Shown here piece after piece: positions 6,125 to 13,813 of a DNA stretch of 15,179 nucleotides. Location of the stretch: contig JANLPN010000557.1 in the NCBI GenBank assembly GCA_031367285.1, forward strand, positions 1 through 15,179. The letters run 5' to 3'. The position numbers were made by a program, and so were the translations under genes. The stretch is from CAISIP01 sp031367285. Its GTDB lineage: Bacteria; Pseudomonadota; Gammaproteobacteria; Burkholderiales; Burkholderiaceae_C. Within the stretch, counting starts at the first letter, position 1, and the number at the start of each line of letters is the position of its first letter. The notes beneath the pieces were generated by a model, which searched no databases, had not been told where the DNA came from, and saw only the letters and a list, made by a program, of their open reading frames with translations.

Positions 6125-6331
6125 GACAACTCCCCAGTAGGTTGCGGACGGCTTGCAGAAGCATCATGCCCGATTTGTCAGGACTTGGCTGGCCGCTGGA
6201 CAAACCATCGCAAACATATCCACGCACGCCTTTGCGGGCTGATAATCGTTCCAGCCTGCGAACCAGCGGAGGTCGTCAACCTGACGGGCTCCACGGTCAA
6301 GGGCGACCAACACCACCACCAGGAGACAGCC
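6125..6331. promoter_or_regulatory. Divergent spacer between DUF4864 and DUF6781 genes
   Basis: This 207-bp region must hold the promoters of both genes. On the plus strand GATAAT (6241-6246) matches a -10 box in 5 of 6 positions, but I find no good -35 at the right distance (ATCCAC or TATCCA only). No operator-like palindrome was recognised. The long open plus frame through this region is the reverse of DUF4864 and non-coding spacer. Confidence 0.25.
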
Positions 6332-7021
6332 ATGATCAAAGCAGGAATCGACCAGGACGCCCTTATCCAGATGTTTTCGCAGGCTACGGCCAAGCAGGGC
6401 GAGGCGCTGCGCAAGGCGGTAACCGAGGCAACACTCAAGGCGCTGCAGGGGCGTGAACTCACGCTGGAAAATATCCGCAAGGTGCTCAAGACGGTGACCC
6501 AGGCCAGTTCGGCCGGCGCCGCGCTCAATCCAGCTGGCCCGGTGGATATTGAAGCCATGCTTGGCAAGGCGTTTGCCGGCATGGATGCCGCGCTGCTGCA
6601 GGCGGTGCAGGCCAACCAGAAGGCCTTGCAGCAATTTGTCGACCAGGGCGTGGACTTGAAGGACAAACAGATGAAAAGCGCGCTGGCCAACGTGGAGAAG
6701 ATGGAAGACATGTTCTTTGCGGCAGTCGGCAAGGCGGCACAGGGCGTCGGCGGGTCGCTGCAAGGACCGTGGGACCAAGTGCTCAAGGGCATGAAACTGA
6801 GCGGTACCGACACCGGCGCCCAGGCGACGCAGGCGGTCGAACAATTGGTGGAGCAGTCGCGCACGGCCTTGCGTGACGGGCGTGCCGCCAGCATGCGCGC
6901 CGCGCAGGCGATGATGGACAGTTATGCGGCTCTGGTCAGTGGCGTGTTGATCGGCATGTCGGAGGGCCTGTCCCAGGGTGGGTCTGGCGCGGGCAGCGAA
7001 GGCAAGTCGCGCAAGAAATAA
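6332..7021 (+). CDS. DUF6781 family protein, phasin-like helical protein
   Basis: The 229-residue protein is almost wholly helical, rich in Ala, Gln and Lys, and has no signal peptide or true membrane segment. It matches my recollection of the DUF6781 family, for example ELTLENIRKVLKTVTQASS, FVDQGVDLKDKQMKSALANV and MEDMFFAAVGKAAQG. Amphipathic helices and the DSYAALVSGVLIGMSEGL stretch recall phasins that coat polyhydroxyalkanoate granules, but this is only a resemblance and no function is established. The C-terminus is a Gly/Ser-rich tail ending KSRKK. The start at 6332 is fixed by AGGAGA 6 nt upstream, although the frame is open 735 bp further upstream. It is first in a plus-strand run with osmC-like and cytochrome genes. 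Confidence 0.85.
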   Translation: MIKAGIDQDALIQMFSQATAKQGEALRKAVTEATLKALQGRELTLENIRKVLKTVTQASSAGAALNPAGPVDIEAMLGKAFAGMDAALLQAVQANQKALQQFVDQGVDLKDKQMKSALANVEKMEDMFFAAVGKAAQGVGGSLQGPWDQVLKGMKLSGTDTGAQATQAVEQLVEQSRTALRDGRAASMRAAQAMMDSYAALVSGVLIGMSEGLSQGGSGAGSEGKSRKK

Positions 7022-7079
7022 GCTCCTGCGTGTCTGCTGCTCGCGCGTGTACATTGTCCGGAACAGCGGAGAACAAGCC

Positions 7080-7484
7080 ATGGGTATCCAGATCACGCGC
7101 GACCGCGGCGCCGCCATGCGCCACCAGATGGTGCTTGGTGGCGAGGCCATCAGCATTGACGCCACGGTGGCCGAGGGCGGTGACGGCGCGGGCGCCAGTC
7201 CGCACGATCTGTACGATGCCGCCCTGGGCGCCTGCAAGGCCCTGACGGTGTTGTGGTACGCCCGCAAGCGTGGCATTCCGGTTGAAGACATCCAGGTTAC
7301 CGTGGCGCGCGACGATTCGGGCGAACGGTCGGGGGTTTACCGGCTAGACGCACGACTCGTGGTGACCGGTGCCCTGACCGAAGTGCAACGCGCGGAACTG
7401 TTGCGGGTGGCGCAGAAATGTCCGGTGCACAAACTCATGACCGAGGTCAAGACCGAGATCACCACGTCGCTGGCACCGGCGTGA
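7080..7484 (+). CDS. OsmC family protein
   Basis: The 134-residue protein has the OsmC/Ohr fold and the two conserved cysteines: Cys52 in ALGACKAL and Cys114 in QKCPVHKL. In this family they reduce organic or lipid hydroperoxides, using a lipoyl or other thiol reductant. The sequence is of the general OsmC (YhfA-like) type rather than a confirmed Ohr. It is cytosolic. ATG 7080 follows GGAG with normal spacing; upstream in-frame codons are rejected because they precede the fold. It lies 58 bp after the DUF6781 gene and 19 bp before the cytochrome gene, so the four genes may form one unit. Confidence 0.92.
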   Translation: MGIQITRDRGAAMRHQMVLGGEAISIDATVAEGGDGAGASPHDLYDAALGACKALTVLWYARKRGIPVEDIQVTVARDDSGERSGVYRLDARLVVTGALTEVQRAELLRVAQKCPVHKLMTEVKTEITTSLAPA

Positions 7485-7503
7485 CAGTTGCCTGGGGCTG
7501 TGT

Positions 7504-8250
7504 GTGCGCATGAGGCAACGGATACTCCGGCCGGCCGGCCGGTGGTTGGCCGCCATTTTGCTGGGGATGTTTGCGTGCCTGCACGCTGGCGCGGCTGCGA
7601 AGTTCGAAGACTCGATCGCGCAACGTACCCTGGCCTGTACCGGTTGCCACGGTGCCCAGGGCCGTGCCGCGCAGGATGGCTACTACCCGCGCATTGCCGG
7701 CAAACCGGCCGGCTACCTGCTTAACCAACTGCGCAATTTCCGGGATGGCCGGCGCCATTACGGCTTGATGGCGGCCATGGTGGACCCTCTGAGCGATGCA
7801 TATTTGCAGGAGATCGCGGCCTATTTCTCCGCGCTCGAATTACCGTACCCGGCACCGCTTGCGGTGTCGATCCCCGGCGATGCCGGAAAACGCGGAGAAA
7901 CCCTGGTGCTGCTGGGAGATGCGGCGCGCGGTATCGCGCCCTGTGTGTCCTGCCACGGGCAAAAACTTACGGGTGTCGCCCCCAACGTGCCAGGGTTGCT
8001 GGGTTTGCCGCGTGACTACGTCAACGCGCAACTCGGTGCCTGGAAAACCGGGCAACGGCGCGCCCATGCACCCGATTGCATGGCGCGGATAACCCAACTG
8101 CTGGGTACCGAGGAGGTCTCAGCCATCACCGGCTGGCTGGCGGCACAGGCGCTGCCAGTGGATACCAAACCCGCAATCACCCTGCCGGCGCGCACGGCAA
8201 CTGCCCTGGCCTGCGGTAGCGCGCCCGAGTTGGGTGGTACGGCCAGATGA
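7504..8250 (+). CDS. Diheme c-type cytochrome, cytochrome c4-like
   Basis: The 248-residue protein has a Sec signal peptide (basic RMRQRILRPAGRW, hydrophobic core to about residue 30, AGAAA cleavage region) and two haem-binding motifs: CTGCH (45-49) and CVSCH (147-151). Likely axial methionines are Met92 and Met193. Two tandem domains of about 100 residues resemble cytochrome c4, a periplasmic electron carrier, but the protein is longer and ends in an extra 35-residue tail containing Cys237. GTG 7504 is chosen because GGGG lies 6 nt upstream; ATG 7510 would remove only two residues. Its last codons overlap the next cytochrome gene by 4 bp (ATGA), so the two proteins are probably made together and work together. 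Confidence 0.92.
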   Translation: MRMRQRILRPAGRWLAAILLGMFACLHAGAAAKFEDSIAQRTLACTGCHGAQGRAAQDGYYPRIAGKPAGYLLNQLRNFRDGRRHYGLMAAMVDPLSDAYLQEIAAYFSALELPYPAPLAVSIPGDAGKRGETLVLLGDAARGIAPCVSCHGQKLTGVAPNVPGLLGLPRDYVNAQLGAWKTGQRRAHAPDCMARITQLLGTEEVSAITGWLAAQALPVDTKPAITLPARTATALACGSAPELGGTAR

Positions 8251-9533
8251 AACACCTGCTCCGCCACGGTCTGGCCGTATGTCTGTTGCTCGTATTGCTG
8301 CTGGCCGGGCTGGTAGGGTTGTATGGTGTCCGCGACGGGCTGGATGTGGCCCAGGGCGGTGACCAAACCAAGCCATCCGTGCAGCAGATAACCGAGGGTG
8401 CCTATCTGGCCCGTGCGGGCAACTGCATGTTGTGTCACACCCAGCGCGGCGGCGCGGCGTATTCGGGCGGCAGGGCCATGGAGACTCCCTTCGGGACGGT
8501 GTTCTCCAGCAACCTGACGCCTGACGCTGCTACCGGCCTTGGAAGCTGGACAGCGACCGACTTCTGGCGCGCCTTGCACCATGGGCGTTCCAAAGACGGC
8601 CGTCTGCTGGTGCCGGCTTTTCCATACACCAGTTATGCCCACGTCACACGGCAGGACTCGGACGCGCTGTTTGCGTATCTGCAAAGCCTGCCCGCGGTTG
8701 TGCAGGGCAACCGGGCGCACGAGTTGCGCTGGCCTTATAACTCCCAGGTCGCGCTGGCGGTATGGCGCGCGCTGTATTTCAGGCCAGAGACTTTCGTTGC
8801 CGACACCGGCCAGGACCCGGTATGGAACCGTGGCGCCTACCTGGTACGCGGTCTGGGGCATTGCAATGCCTGCCACACCACGCGCAACGCACTGGGTGCC
8901 GAAGACGGGCAACGCAGCCTTGCGGGAGGGCCGATCCCGATGCAGAACTGGTATGCGCCGTCCTTGCTGGTCGCCAGTGAAGCCGGCGTTGCGGGTTGGG
9001 AGGAACAACAGGTGGTGCGCCTGCTGCAGACCGGCCTTGCGCCGCGCGGTTCAGTCACCGGTCCGATGGCCGAGGTGGTATTACACAGCACCCAGTTTTT
9101 GTCCGACGCGGACCTTGTTGCCATGGCGCGTTTTCTCAGGTCGCTGGCGCCGGCAGCGGGTACCTCTGGGGCGGCGGCAACGCCGGTAAACACGGGGGTA
9201 TCGCCGCTGGGTGCCAAGTTGTACGAGAAACATTGCGCCCAGTGCCATGGGGAAGATGGTGCCGGGGTACCCGGTGCCTATCCCGCATTGGCCGGCAACC
9301 GTGCCGTGTTGATGCCCAACGCAGGCAACCTGGTGCAGATCGTCCTGAACGGTGGTTTTGCACCGGCGACCCGGGGCAACCCGCGGCCGTTTGGCATGCC
9401 ACCCTACCTGTTTGTGCTGAGCGACGCGGAAATTGCCGCCGTACTCAGCCATATTCGCGGTAGTTGGGATAACCGGGCCGGCCTGGTGACGGAACTGGAT
9501 GTCACCCGCAGCCGCACGGCGGCAGCACGTTAG
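8247..9533 (+). CDS. Triheme c-type cytochrome, dehydrogenase cytochrome-subunit type
   Basis: The 428-residue protein has an N-terminal hydrophobic anchor or signal (8-27) and three haem motifs: CMLCH (60-64), CNACH (206-210) and CAQCH (330-334). The order and spacing match the cytochrome c subunit of membrane-bound alcohol, gluconate, sorbitol and aldehyde dehydrogenases, which passes electrons from a periplasmic flavin, PQQ or molybdenum enzyme to ubiquinone or an oxidase. Typical blocks are GTVFSSNLTPD after haem 1 and WNRGAYLVRGLGHCNACH. Met384 (PFGMPP) is a likely ligand of haem 3. No catalytic dehydrogenase subunit lies next to it, so the partner enzyme must be elsewhere. It ends 8 bp from the convergent yqjK gene. 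Confidence 0.93.
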   Translation: MKHLLRHGLAVCLLLVLLLAGLVGLYGVRDGLDVAQGGDQTKPSVQQITEGAYLARAGNCMLCHTQRGGAAYSGGRAMETPFGTVFSSNLTPDAATGLGSWTATDFWRALHHGRSKDGRLLVPAFPYTSYAHVTRQDSDALFAYLQSLPAVVQGNRAHELRWPYNSQVALAVWRALYFRPETFVADTGQDPVWNRGAYLVRGLGHCNACHTTRNALGAEDGQRSLAGGPIPMQNWYAPSLLVASEAGVAGWEEQQVVRLLQTGLAPRGSVTGPMAEVVLHSTQFLSDADLVAMARFLRSLAPAAGTSGAAATPVNTGVSPLGAKLYEKHCAQCHGEDGAGVPGAYPALAGNRAVLMPNAGNLVQIVLNGGFAPATRGNPRPFGMPPYLFVLSDAEIAAVLSHIRGSWDNRAGLVTELDVTRSRTAAAR

Positions 9534-9541
9534 CCCCGAAG

Positions 9542-9874
9542 TCAGCGCAGCAAACCGCGCAACTTGTCCACCAGAAAGCCTGGCAGCAGCGTGCTGACGC
9601 TACGCCAGGTGCGCCAAGCCACGAGGCCGCGCTGGGTCCAGCGCCACAGGGTGCGCGGCTTGAGCAACACTACCGCAAGCACTGCCGCGCCTAGCCCGAG
9701 CGGGTGCCGTTGCACAAAGGCCTTGCCGTCCTGCACCGCGTGCGAGATGCGGTCGCTCCAGTTGAACGCGCCCTGCAGCGGCACCAACTGCCGCGACAGG
9801 GTGCTGCGCTGCAGCGTGATCCGCTCTATCAGCCGCCCGCGCTGCTGGTGCAGTTCAATCAGGCGATTTTGCAT
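9542..9874 (-). CDS. yqjK: YqjK-like protein
   Basis: The 110-residue protein begins with a charged helix (MQNRLIELHQQRGRLIERI), then one hydrophobic stretch (about 57-71, HPLGLGAAVLAVVLL), then a Trp/Arg-rich basic part. This is the YqjK pattern, a small protein of unknown function encoded with yqjD and yqjE in many Pseudomonadota. Its start lies inside yqjE (20-bp overlap, 9855-9874), so translation is probably coupled; no separate Shine-Dalgarno sequence is clear. It is the last gene of the trio and is convergent with the triheme cytochrome gene. Confidence 0.8.
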   Translation of the reverse strand: MQNRLIELHQQRGRLIERITLQRSTLSRQLVPLQGAFNWSDRISHAVQDGKAFVQRHPLGLGAAVLAVVLLKPRTLWRWTQRGLVAWRTWRSVSTLLPGFLVDKLRGLLR

Positions 9875-10259
9875 GGCCAGATGCGGCTTTGAGCCGGCGA
9901 ATATCTTCGTTGAGTTCGGCCAGCGTTGCGGCGAACGGGGGCTCGGGATCGGCCACCATACGCATCAGGGCGCGGTACAAGCAGGCCGCCGCAACTACAA
10001 ACAATACGGCAAAAACCGTTACCACGGCCACACGCTGCTCCCACCACAGCAGGGCTGCCAGCGCAACCAGCAGCACAATGGCCATGGCGCCACAAAACAC
10101 CATGGCCAGCGCGAGCACTAGCATGCGCAGCGCACGCAGCTTCTGCGTCTCAAGTTCGTTGCCCAGCAATTCCAGCCGGGTCTGGCCCATGGCCAGCAGG
10201 GTTGCAGCCAGATTGCTCAGCGACGTAAACAATCCGCCCTGGCGACCCGGCTTGGTCAT
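9855..10259 (-). CDS. yqjE: YqjE family (phage holin superfamily) inner-membrane protein
   Basis: The 134-residue protein has two transmembrane helices (about 46-72 and 76-96) between a basic N-terminus and a charged C-terminal tail (DPEPPFAATLAELNEDIRRLK). The family is named for a fold like phage holins, but no phage genes are near and the context is the conserved yqjD-yqjE-yqjK cluster, so it is a cellular membrane protein. Its function is not known. The start is ATG 10259, 39 bp after the yqjD stop, with a poor ribosome site. Confidence 0.88.
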   Translation of the reverse strand: MTKPGRQGGLFTSLSNLAATLLAMGQTRLELLGNELETQKLRALRMLVLALAMVFCGAMAIVLLVALAALLWWEQRVAVVTVFAVLFVVAAACLYRALMRMVADPEPPFAATLAELNEDIRRLKAASGHAKSPD

Positions 10260-10298
10260 GAAGGGAACACGCTGCGTCTCGCGGGCCGACGTGTGGTG

Positions 10299-10619
10299 TC
10301 AGCGACGGCCAATGATCAGCCCTACCAGCAGACCGACGGCGGCGGCGACTCCCACGGCAGTCCATGGCGATTCGTGTACGTAGGCATCGGTTGCCCGTGC
10401 GGCGGCCCGGGTTTTGGCGAGCAAGACGTCCTCGGCATCAGCCAGGCGCGCCTTGGCAGCTTTGAGGCGCTCCTGGATCCGGGCGCGAAGCTCCGCCACT
10501 TTGCCGCCTGCCTGATCGGCAGTAGCGCTCAACATGTCTTCGGCATCTGAAATGGCCGCCTTGATGTCGCTGACGACTTGTTGCTGGGCGTTGACAATAG
10601 CTTCAGAAGTATCTGACAT
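10299..10619 (-). CDS. yqjD: YqjD/ElaB family (DUF883) membrane-anchored protein
   Basis: The 106-residue protein has a long amphipathic helix (about 5-80, coiled-coil-like, charged) and a single C-terminal membrane anchor (about 85-104, SPWTAVGVAAAVGLLVGLIIG) ending RR. This is the YqjD/ElaB/YgaM layout. E. coli YqjD is a stationary-phase protein that anchors ribosomes to the inner membrane and inhibits growth; it is under sigmaS control. Conservation of this activity is inference. AGGGA precedes ATG 10619 by about 8 nt. It is the first gene of the trio, 105 bp downstream of the MFS stop, so it probably has its own promoter. Confidence 0.92.
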   Translation of the reverse strand: MSDTSEAIVNAQQQVVSDIKAAISDAEDMLSATADQAGGKVAELRARIQERLKAAKARLADAEDVLLAKTRAAARATDAYVHESPWTAVGVAAAVGLLVGLIIGRR

Positions 10620-10652
10620 AGGTAGTCCCTTTTGGGTGGTTTGGATGACCCG

Positions 10653-10660
10653 AGGTTAGC
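10653..10660 (-). promoter_or_regulatory. Possible sigmaS-type -10 element before yqjD
   Basis: On the minus strand GCTAACCT fits the sigmaS extended -10 consensus (CTATACT core) in 5 of 7 positions and would start transcription near 10646, about 27 nt before the ATG. TTGGAT lies 17 bp further upstream of TAACCT but is a poor -35, as expected for sigmaS promoters. The match is weak evidence; E. coli yqjD is sigmaS-dependent. Confidence 0.3.
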
Positions 10661-10724
10661 AGATTCAACCCTGCAATCCAACCCGTAACATCTTATCGCG
10701 CAGGGTAAATATCCGCCATGACAG

Positions 10725-11852
10725 TCACCGCTTGCCGCCGACGAAACTCAGGGCGCCACCCAGCGCGAACACGGCTCCAACCCAGGCCAGTGGCGCATAC
10801 CCGAAGGCTGCACCCGCGGCACCGCCAACCGCGGCACCCAGCGCGGTGCCAAAGTAGAGCATCGACGTGTTGAGGCTGAACAGAATCGGAGCCTGGTGGT
10901 GCGAGACCGCGGCCAGCCGGGCCTGGGTGGGCGACATCATGCCAAAGCCCGCCACGCCCCAGACCAGGAACACGGCCAGCATCAGGGCATAGTGGCCCTG
11001 GGTCAGCGGTACCAGCAGCATCATGCCGGTCAGCACGGCGAGCTGGACGCGCAGGGTGCGGGCCGGTCCGAATTTGTCGCTGGCCCAGCCACCCGACAAG
11101 GTGCCGGCGACACCCGACAGGCCGAACGCCATGAGCGTGAGCGAGAGTTTTTCCGAACCCATGGGGTTGAGCGCCAGCAGCACCGGCCCGCTGTAGGCAA
11201 ACACGGTGAAGATGGCGCTGAAATACATCAGCGTGAGGCCCAGGCTGCGCAACACCTCGGGCTGGCGCAGCACCGCGCCCAGGCCCGTAAAACTTGCGCC
11301 CGGCGCATCCAGGCGCCGCGGAATGCTGACCGAGACCAGGACCAGCATCAACACTGTCACCGCCGCCACGCCGGCCAGAGGCACGCGCCAGCCAAAACGC
11401 AAACCCAGCCAGGCTCCCAAGGGCAGGCCGATGACATAACTGAGGCTCATGCCCAGGAACACCAGTGAAAGCGCCTGGCCCCGGCGCACCGGCTCGACCA
11501 CCGCCACCGCGATACCCGCGGCGATGGGTGTAAACACCGCCCCTGCGCCCATCAGCACCCGCCCCAGCAGCAACCCGCCCAGGCTGCCGGCCAACGCGCA
11601 GACCAGTACTCCGGACGCGAAGGTCAGCAGCGCCAGCTGCAAGGCCGCACGCCGTGACCAGCGCCCGGTAGCCACCAGCAGCAGTGGTGCCAGCAAGGCG
11701 GTTGCCATCGCATAGGCAGTCATCGACTGCCCGACCGCGGCAACACTGACCCCCAGTGAGTCGGCGACGGGTTGCAGAATCCCGGTGAGGCCGAATGCAC
11801 CGGTGCCTATCACCAGGTTACAGGCTGCGAGCAGGAAGAGGATGGGCGGCAC
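10725..11852 (-). CDS. MFS transporter, DHA1-type exporter
   Basis: The 375-residue protein has about 12 transmembrane helices, as in major facilitator proteins, and resembles the DHA1 branch (AraJ/NepI/YdhP-like efflux pumps). Landmarks are the loop 2-3 region GRWSRRAALQ (about 62-71), RVLMGAGAVFTPIAAG in helix 4 (about 98-113), and the second-half repeat GGWASDKFGPAR. The substrate is unknown; relatives export sugars, nucleosides or drugs. The start is GTG 11852; a stop lies upstream in frame and no ATG gives the first helix. It lies 45 bp downstream of aapP on the same strand and could be read through from the aap operon. A GGGGC/GCCCC hairpin (11862-11876) sits in the gap without a T run. 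Confidence 0.9.
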   Translation of the reverse strand: MPPILFLLAACNLVIGTGAFGLTGILQPVADSLGVSVAAVGQSMTAYAMATALLAPLLLVATGRWSRRAALQLALLTFASGVLVCALAGSLGGLLLGRVLMGAGAVFTPIAAGIAVAVVEPVRRGQALSLVFLGMSLSYVIGLPLGAWLGLRFGWRVPLAGVAAVTVLMLVLVSVSIPRRLDAPGASFTGLGAVLRQPEVLRSLGLTLMYFSAIFTVFAYSGPVLLALNPMGSEKLSLTLMAFGLSGVAGTLSGGWASDKFGPARTLRVQLAVLTGMMLLVPLTQGHYALMLAVFLVWGVAGFGMMSPTQARLAAVSHHQAPILFSLNTSMLYFGTALGAAVGGAAGAAFGYAPLAWVGAVFALGGALSFVGGKR

Positions 11853-11897
11853 TGACGGACCGGGGCAGGCGGCCCCAGCGTGCTAAAGAGCAATTTC

Positions 11898-12641
11898 TCA
11901 ATGCCCGAGAATCTTGGACAGGAAGTCCTTGCTGCGTTCGTTTTGCGGATTGTTGAAAAAGTCGTGTGGGTTGTTCTGCTCGACGATCTGGCCCTGGTCC
12001 ATGAAGATCACGCGATCCGCCACCGCTTTGGCAAAGCCCATTTCGTGCGTTACGCACAACATGGTGATGCCCTGGCTGGCCATCTCGACCATCACGTCCA
12101 GCACTTCCTTGATCATCTCGGGATCGAGCGCCGAGGTGGGCTCGTCGAACAGCATGATCTTGGGCGTGAGGCACAGGGCGCGCGCAATCGCCACGCGCTG
12201 CTGCTGGCCACCCGAGAGCTGCAGCGGGTACTTGCCGGCCTGCTCGGCGATACGCACGCGCTTGAGCTGCGCCATGGCTTTTTCTTCGGCCTCCTTCTTG
12301 GGCATCTTGCCCACCCACATCGGCGACAACGTGAGGTTCTCCAGCACGGTGAGGTGCGGGAACAGGTTGAACTGCTGGAACACCATGCCGACTTTCTTGC
12401 GGATGTCGTCGATGGCTTTCACATCGTCGGTGAGTTCCACGCCATCCACCCACAGGTGCCCTTGTTGGTGTTCCTCAAGCCGGTTGATGCAGCGGATCAG
12501 TGTGGACTTGCCCGAACCGGAGGGCCCGCAAATAACGATGCGTTCACCCTGCGCAACGTTCAGGTCGATGTCGCGCAGCACATGGAAGTTGTTGCCGTAC
12601 CACTTGTTGAGTTTGTCAAATTTGATGATGGGTTCTGCCAT
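11898..12641 (-). CDS. aapP: Polar amino-acid ABC transporter ATP-binding protein AapP
   Basis: The 247-residue ATPase drives uptake through the AapQM permease. It shows Walker A GPSGSGKST (39-47), Q-loop Gln89/90, signature LSGGQ (142-146), Walker B IMLFDEP (162-168, Asp166 and Glu167) and the switch His199 in CVTHE. It belongs to the HisP/GlnQ/AapP/BztD family of polar amino-acid transporters, and the length is exact for it. It lies 49 bp after aapM on the same strand. The Aap and Bzt systems carry a broad range of L-amino acids (Glu, Gln, Asp, Asn and others); the exact range here is not readable. Confidence 0.96.
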   Translation of the reverse strand: MAEPIIKFDKLNKWYGNNFHVLRDIDLNVAQGERIVICGPSGSGKSTLIRCINRLEEHQQGHLWVDGVELTDDVKAIDDIRKKVGMVFQQFNLFPHLTVLENLTLSPMWVGKMPKKEAEEKAMAQLKRVRIAEQAGKYPLQLSGGQQQRVAIARALCLTPKIMLFDEPTSALDPEMIKEVLDVMVEMASQGITMLCVTHEMGFAKAVADRVIFMDQGQIVEQNNPHDFFNNPQNERSKDFLSKILGH

Positions 12642-12690
12642 GATGGATTGACTTTGTTGGAGTTGGATTTTTGCTGGTGGAGGTCTGAGG

Positions 12691-13794
12691 TCAACGCGCT
12701 TTGCCTTTATTAACCTGCTTTTCGACCCAGATGCTGTAACGCGACATGGAGAAGCAGAAGGCGAAATAAATCATGGCAATGAACAGGTAGCCTTCGATTT
12801 TGAACGGGCGCCAGTTAGCGTCCGAGTTCAACGCCAGCGTCAGCGCACCAGTCAGCTCATACAGGCTCACGATGGTAACCAGCGAGGTGTCCTTGAACAG
12901 GCCGATGAAGTTGTTCATGATGCTGGGCACCACCATGGCCAGCGCCTGCGGCAACACGATCTTTACCTGGGTCTGCCAGTAGGAAAGGCCCAGGGTGGCG
13001 GCGGCTTCGAGCTGGCCTTTGGGTATGGCCTGCAGGCCGCCGCGAATCACCTCGGCCATATAGGCGGCAGCGAACAGGGTAATACCCACCAGCACCCGGA
13101 TCAGCACGTCAATCGAAAAGCCCTGCGGCATGAACAGCGGAAACATGAACGAGGCCATGAACAGCACCGAGATCAGCGGTACGCCGCGTATCAGTTCGAC
13201 ATAGATGGTGGAAAAGGTGCGAATTGCCGGCAGGCTGGAGCGGCGGCCAAGCGCAACGGCCATGGCGATTGGGAAAGCCATCACCATGGACAAGGAGGCC
13301 AGCAAAATCGTCAGCGGCAAGCCACCCCACCGGTCGGTCTCGACCTTGGACAGGCCCAGCACGTTGCCGTACATCAGCGCAAAAAACAGTGCCAACACGA
13401 CTGCCCATACCGCGATGAGCCAGGATTTCCAGAAGGCCCGCGTGCAGCTGGCCACCAGCAGTCCCAACATCAAGGCAGTGGCTAACAGCGGGCGCCATTG
13501 CTCCTCGAACGGGTAACGCCCGAACAGGATGATGCGGTACTTTTCGGCTACGACGCCCCAGCATGCACCGACACCGTCAACCCGGCAGGCCTCGAAATTT
13601 GGCGCCCAGGCGGCTCTGAAAATTGCCCAGCTCAGCAATTGCGGAACGGCGACGAGCAGTATGCCGCCCACGATGAGGGTCATCAGGCCGGTGCCCCAGC
13701 TGCTGAAAAGGTTGATGCGGATCCAGGCAATGGGGCCTTCGGTCTGCACCGGGGCCGGGCGCGCTGCGATGGGTTGAAAGGTAAGTGCAGTCAT
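12691..13794 (-). CDS. aapM: Amino-acid ABC transporter permease AapM
   Basis: The 367-residue inner-membrane protein pairs with AapQ to form the channel. It is far longer than GlnP-type permeases, as is typical for AapM/BztC, because of an N-terminal extension with extra helices and the cysteine-containing block ACRVDGVGACWGVV (69-82). The permease signature (EAA loop) spans about 263-282 (LEAAATLGLSYWQTQVKIVL), the contact site for the ATPase. The start ATG 13794 is preceded by an AG-rich stretch. It is 19 bp from the aapQ stop, indicating one operon. Confidence 0.95.
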   Translation of the reverse strand: MTALTFQPIAARPAPVQTEGPIAWIRINLFSSWGTGLMTLIVGGILLVAVPQLLSWAIFRAAWAPNFEACRVDGVGACWGVVAEKYRIILFGRYPFEEQWRPLLATALMLGLLVASCTRAFWKSWLIAVWAVVLALFFALMYGNVLGLSKVETDRWGGLPLTILLASLSMVMAFPIAMAVALGRRSSLPAIRTFSTIYVELIRGVPLISVLFMASFMFPLFMPQGFSIDVLIRVLVGITLFAAAYMAEVIRGGLQAIPKGQLEAAATLGLSYWQTQVKIVLPQALAMVVPSIMNNFIGLFKDTSLVTIVSLYELTGALTLALNSDANWRPFKIEGYLFIAMIYFAFCFSMSRYSIWVEKQVNKGKAR

Positions 13795-13813
13795 GGCTGG
13801 TTCTTCTATGCTG

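Noticed and set aside
5597..6331. Long plus-strand open frame running in phase into the DUF6781 gene
   Set aside because: It is the reverse of gloA and the DUF4864 gene plus their spacer. The real start with a good ribosome site is ATG 6332.
8016..9008. 330-codon minus-strand frame opposite the cytochrome genes
   Set aside because: The plus-strand frame carries haem motifs and correct family lengths; the antisense frame shows no motif.
9855..10259. Phage remnant suggested by the holin-like fold of YqjE
   Set aside because: No lysin, integrase, capsid or attachment site is nearby, and the neighbours are the conserved yqjD and yqjK.
11862..11876. GGGGC/GCCCC hairpin as terminator of the aap operon
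   Set aside because: Only five pairs, no T run, and it lies just before the MFS start; it is mentioned only as a weak structure.
11880..12713. 277-codon plus-strand frame opposite aapP
   Set aside because: It is a shadow of a well-conserved ABC ATPase gene in GC-rich DNA; the predicted protein is low in family signals.
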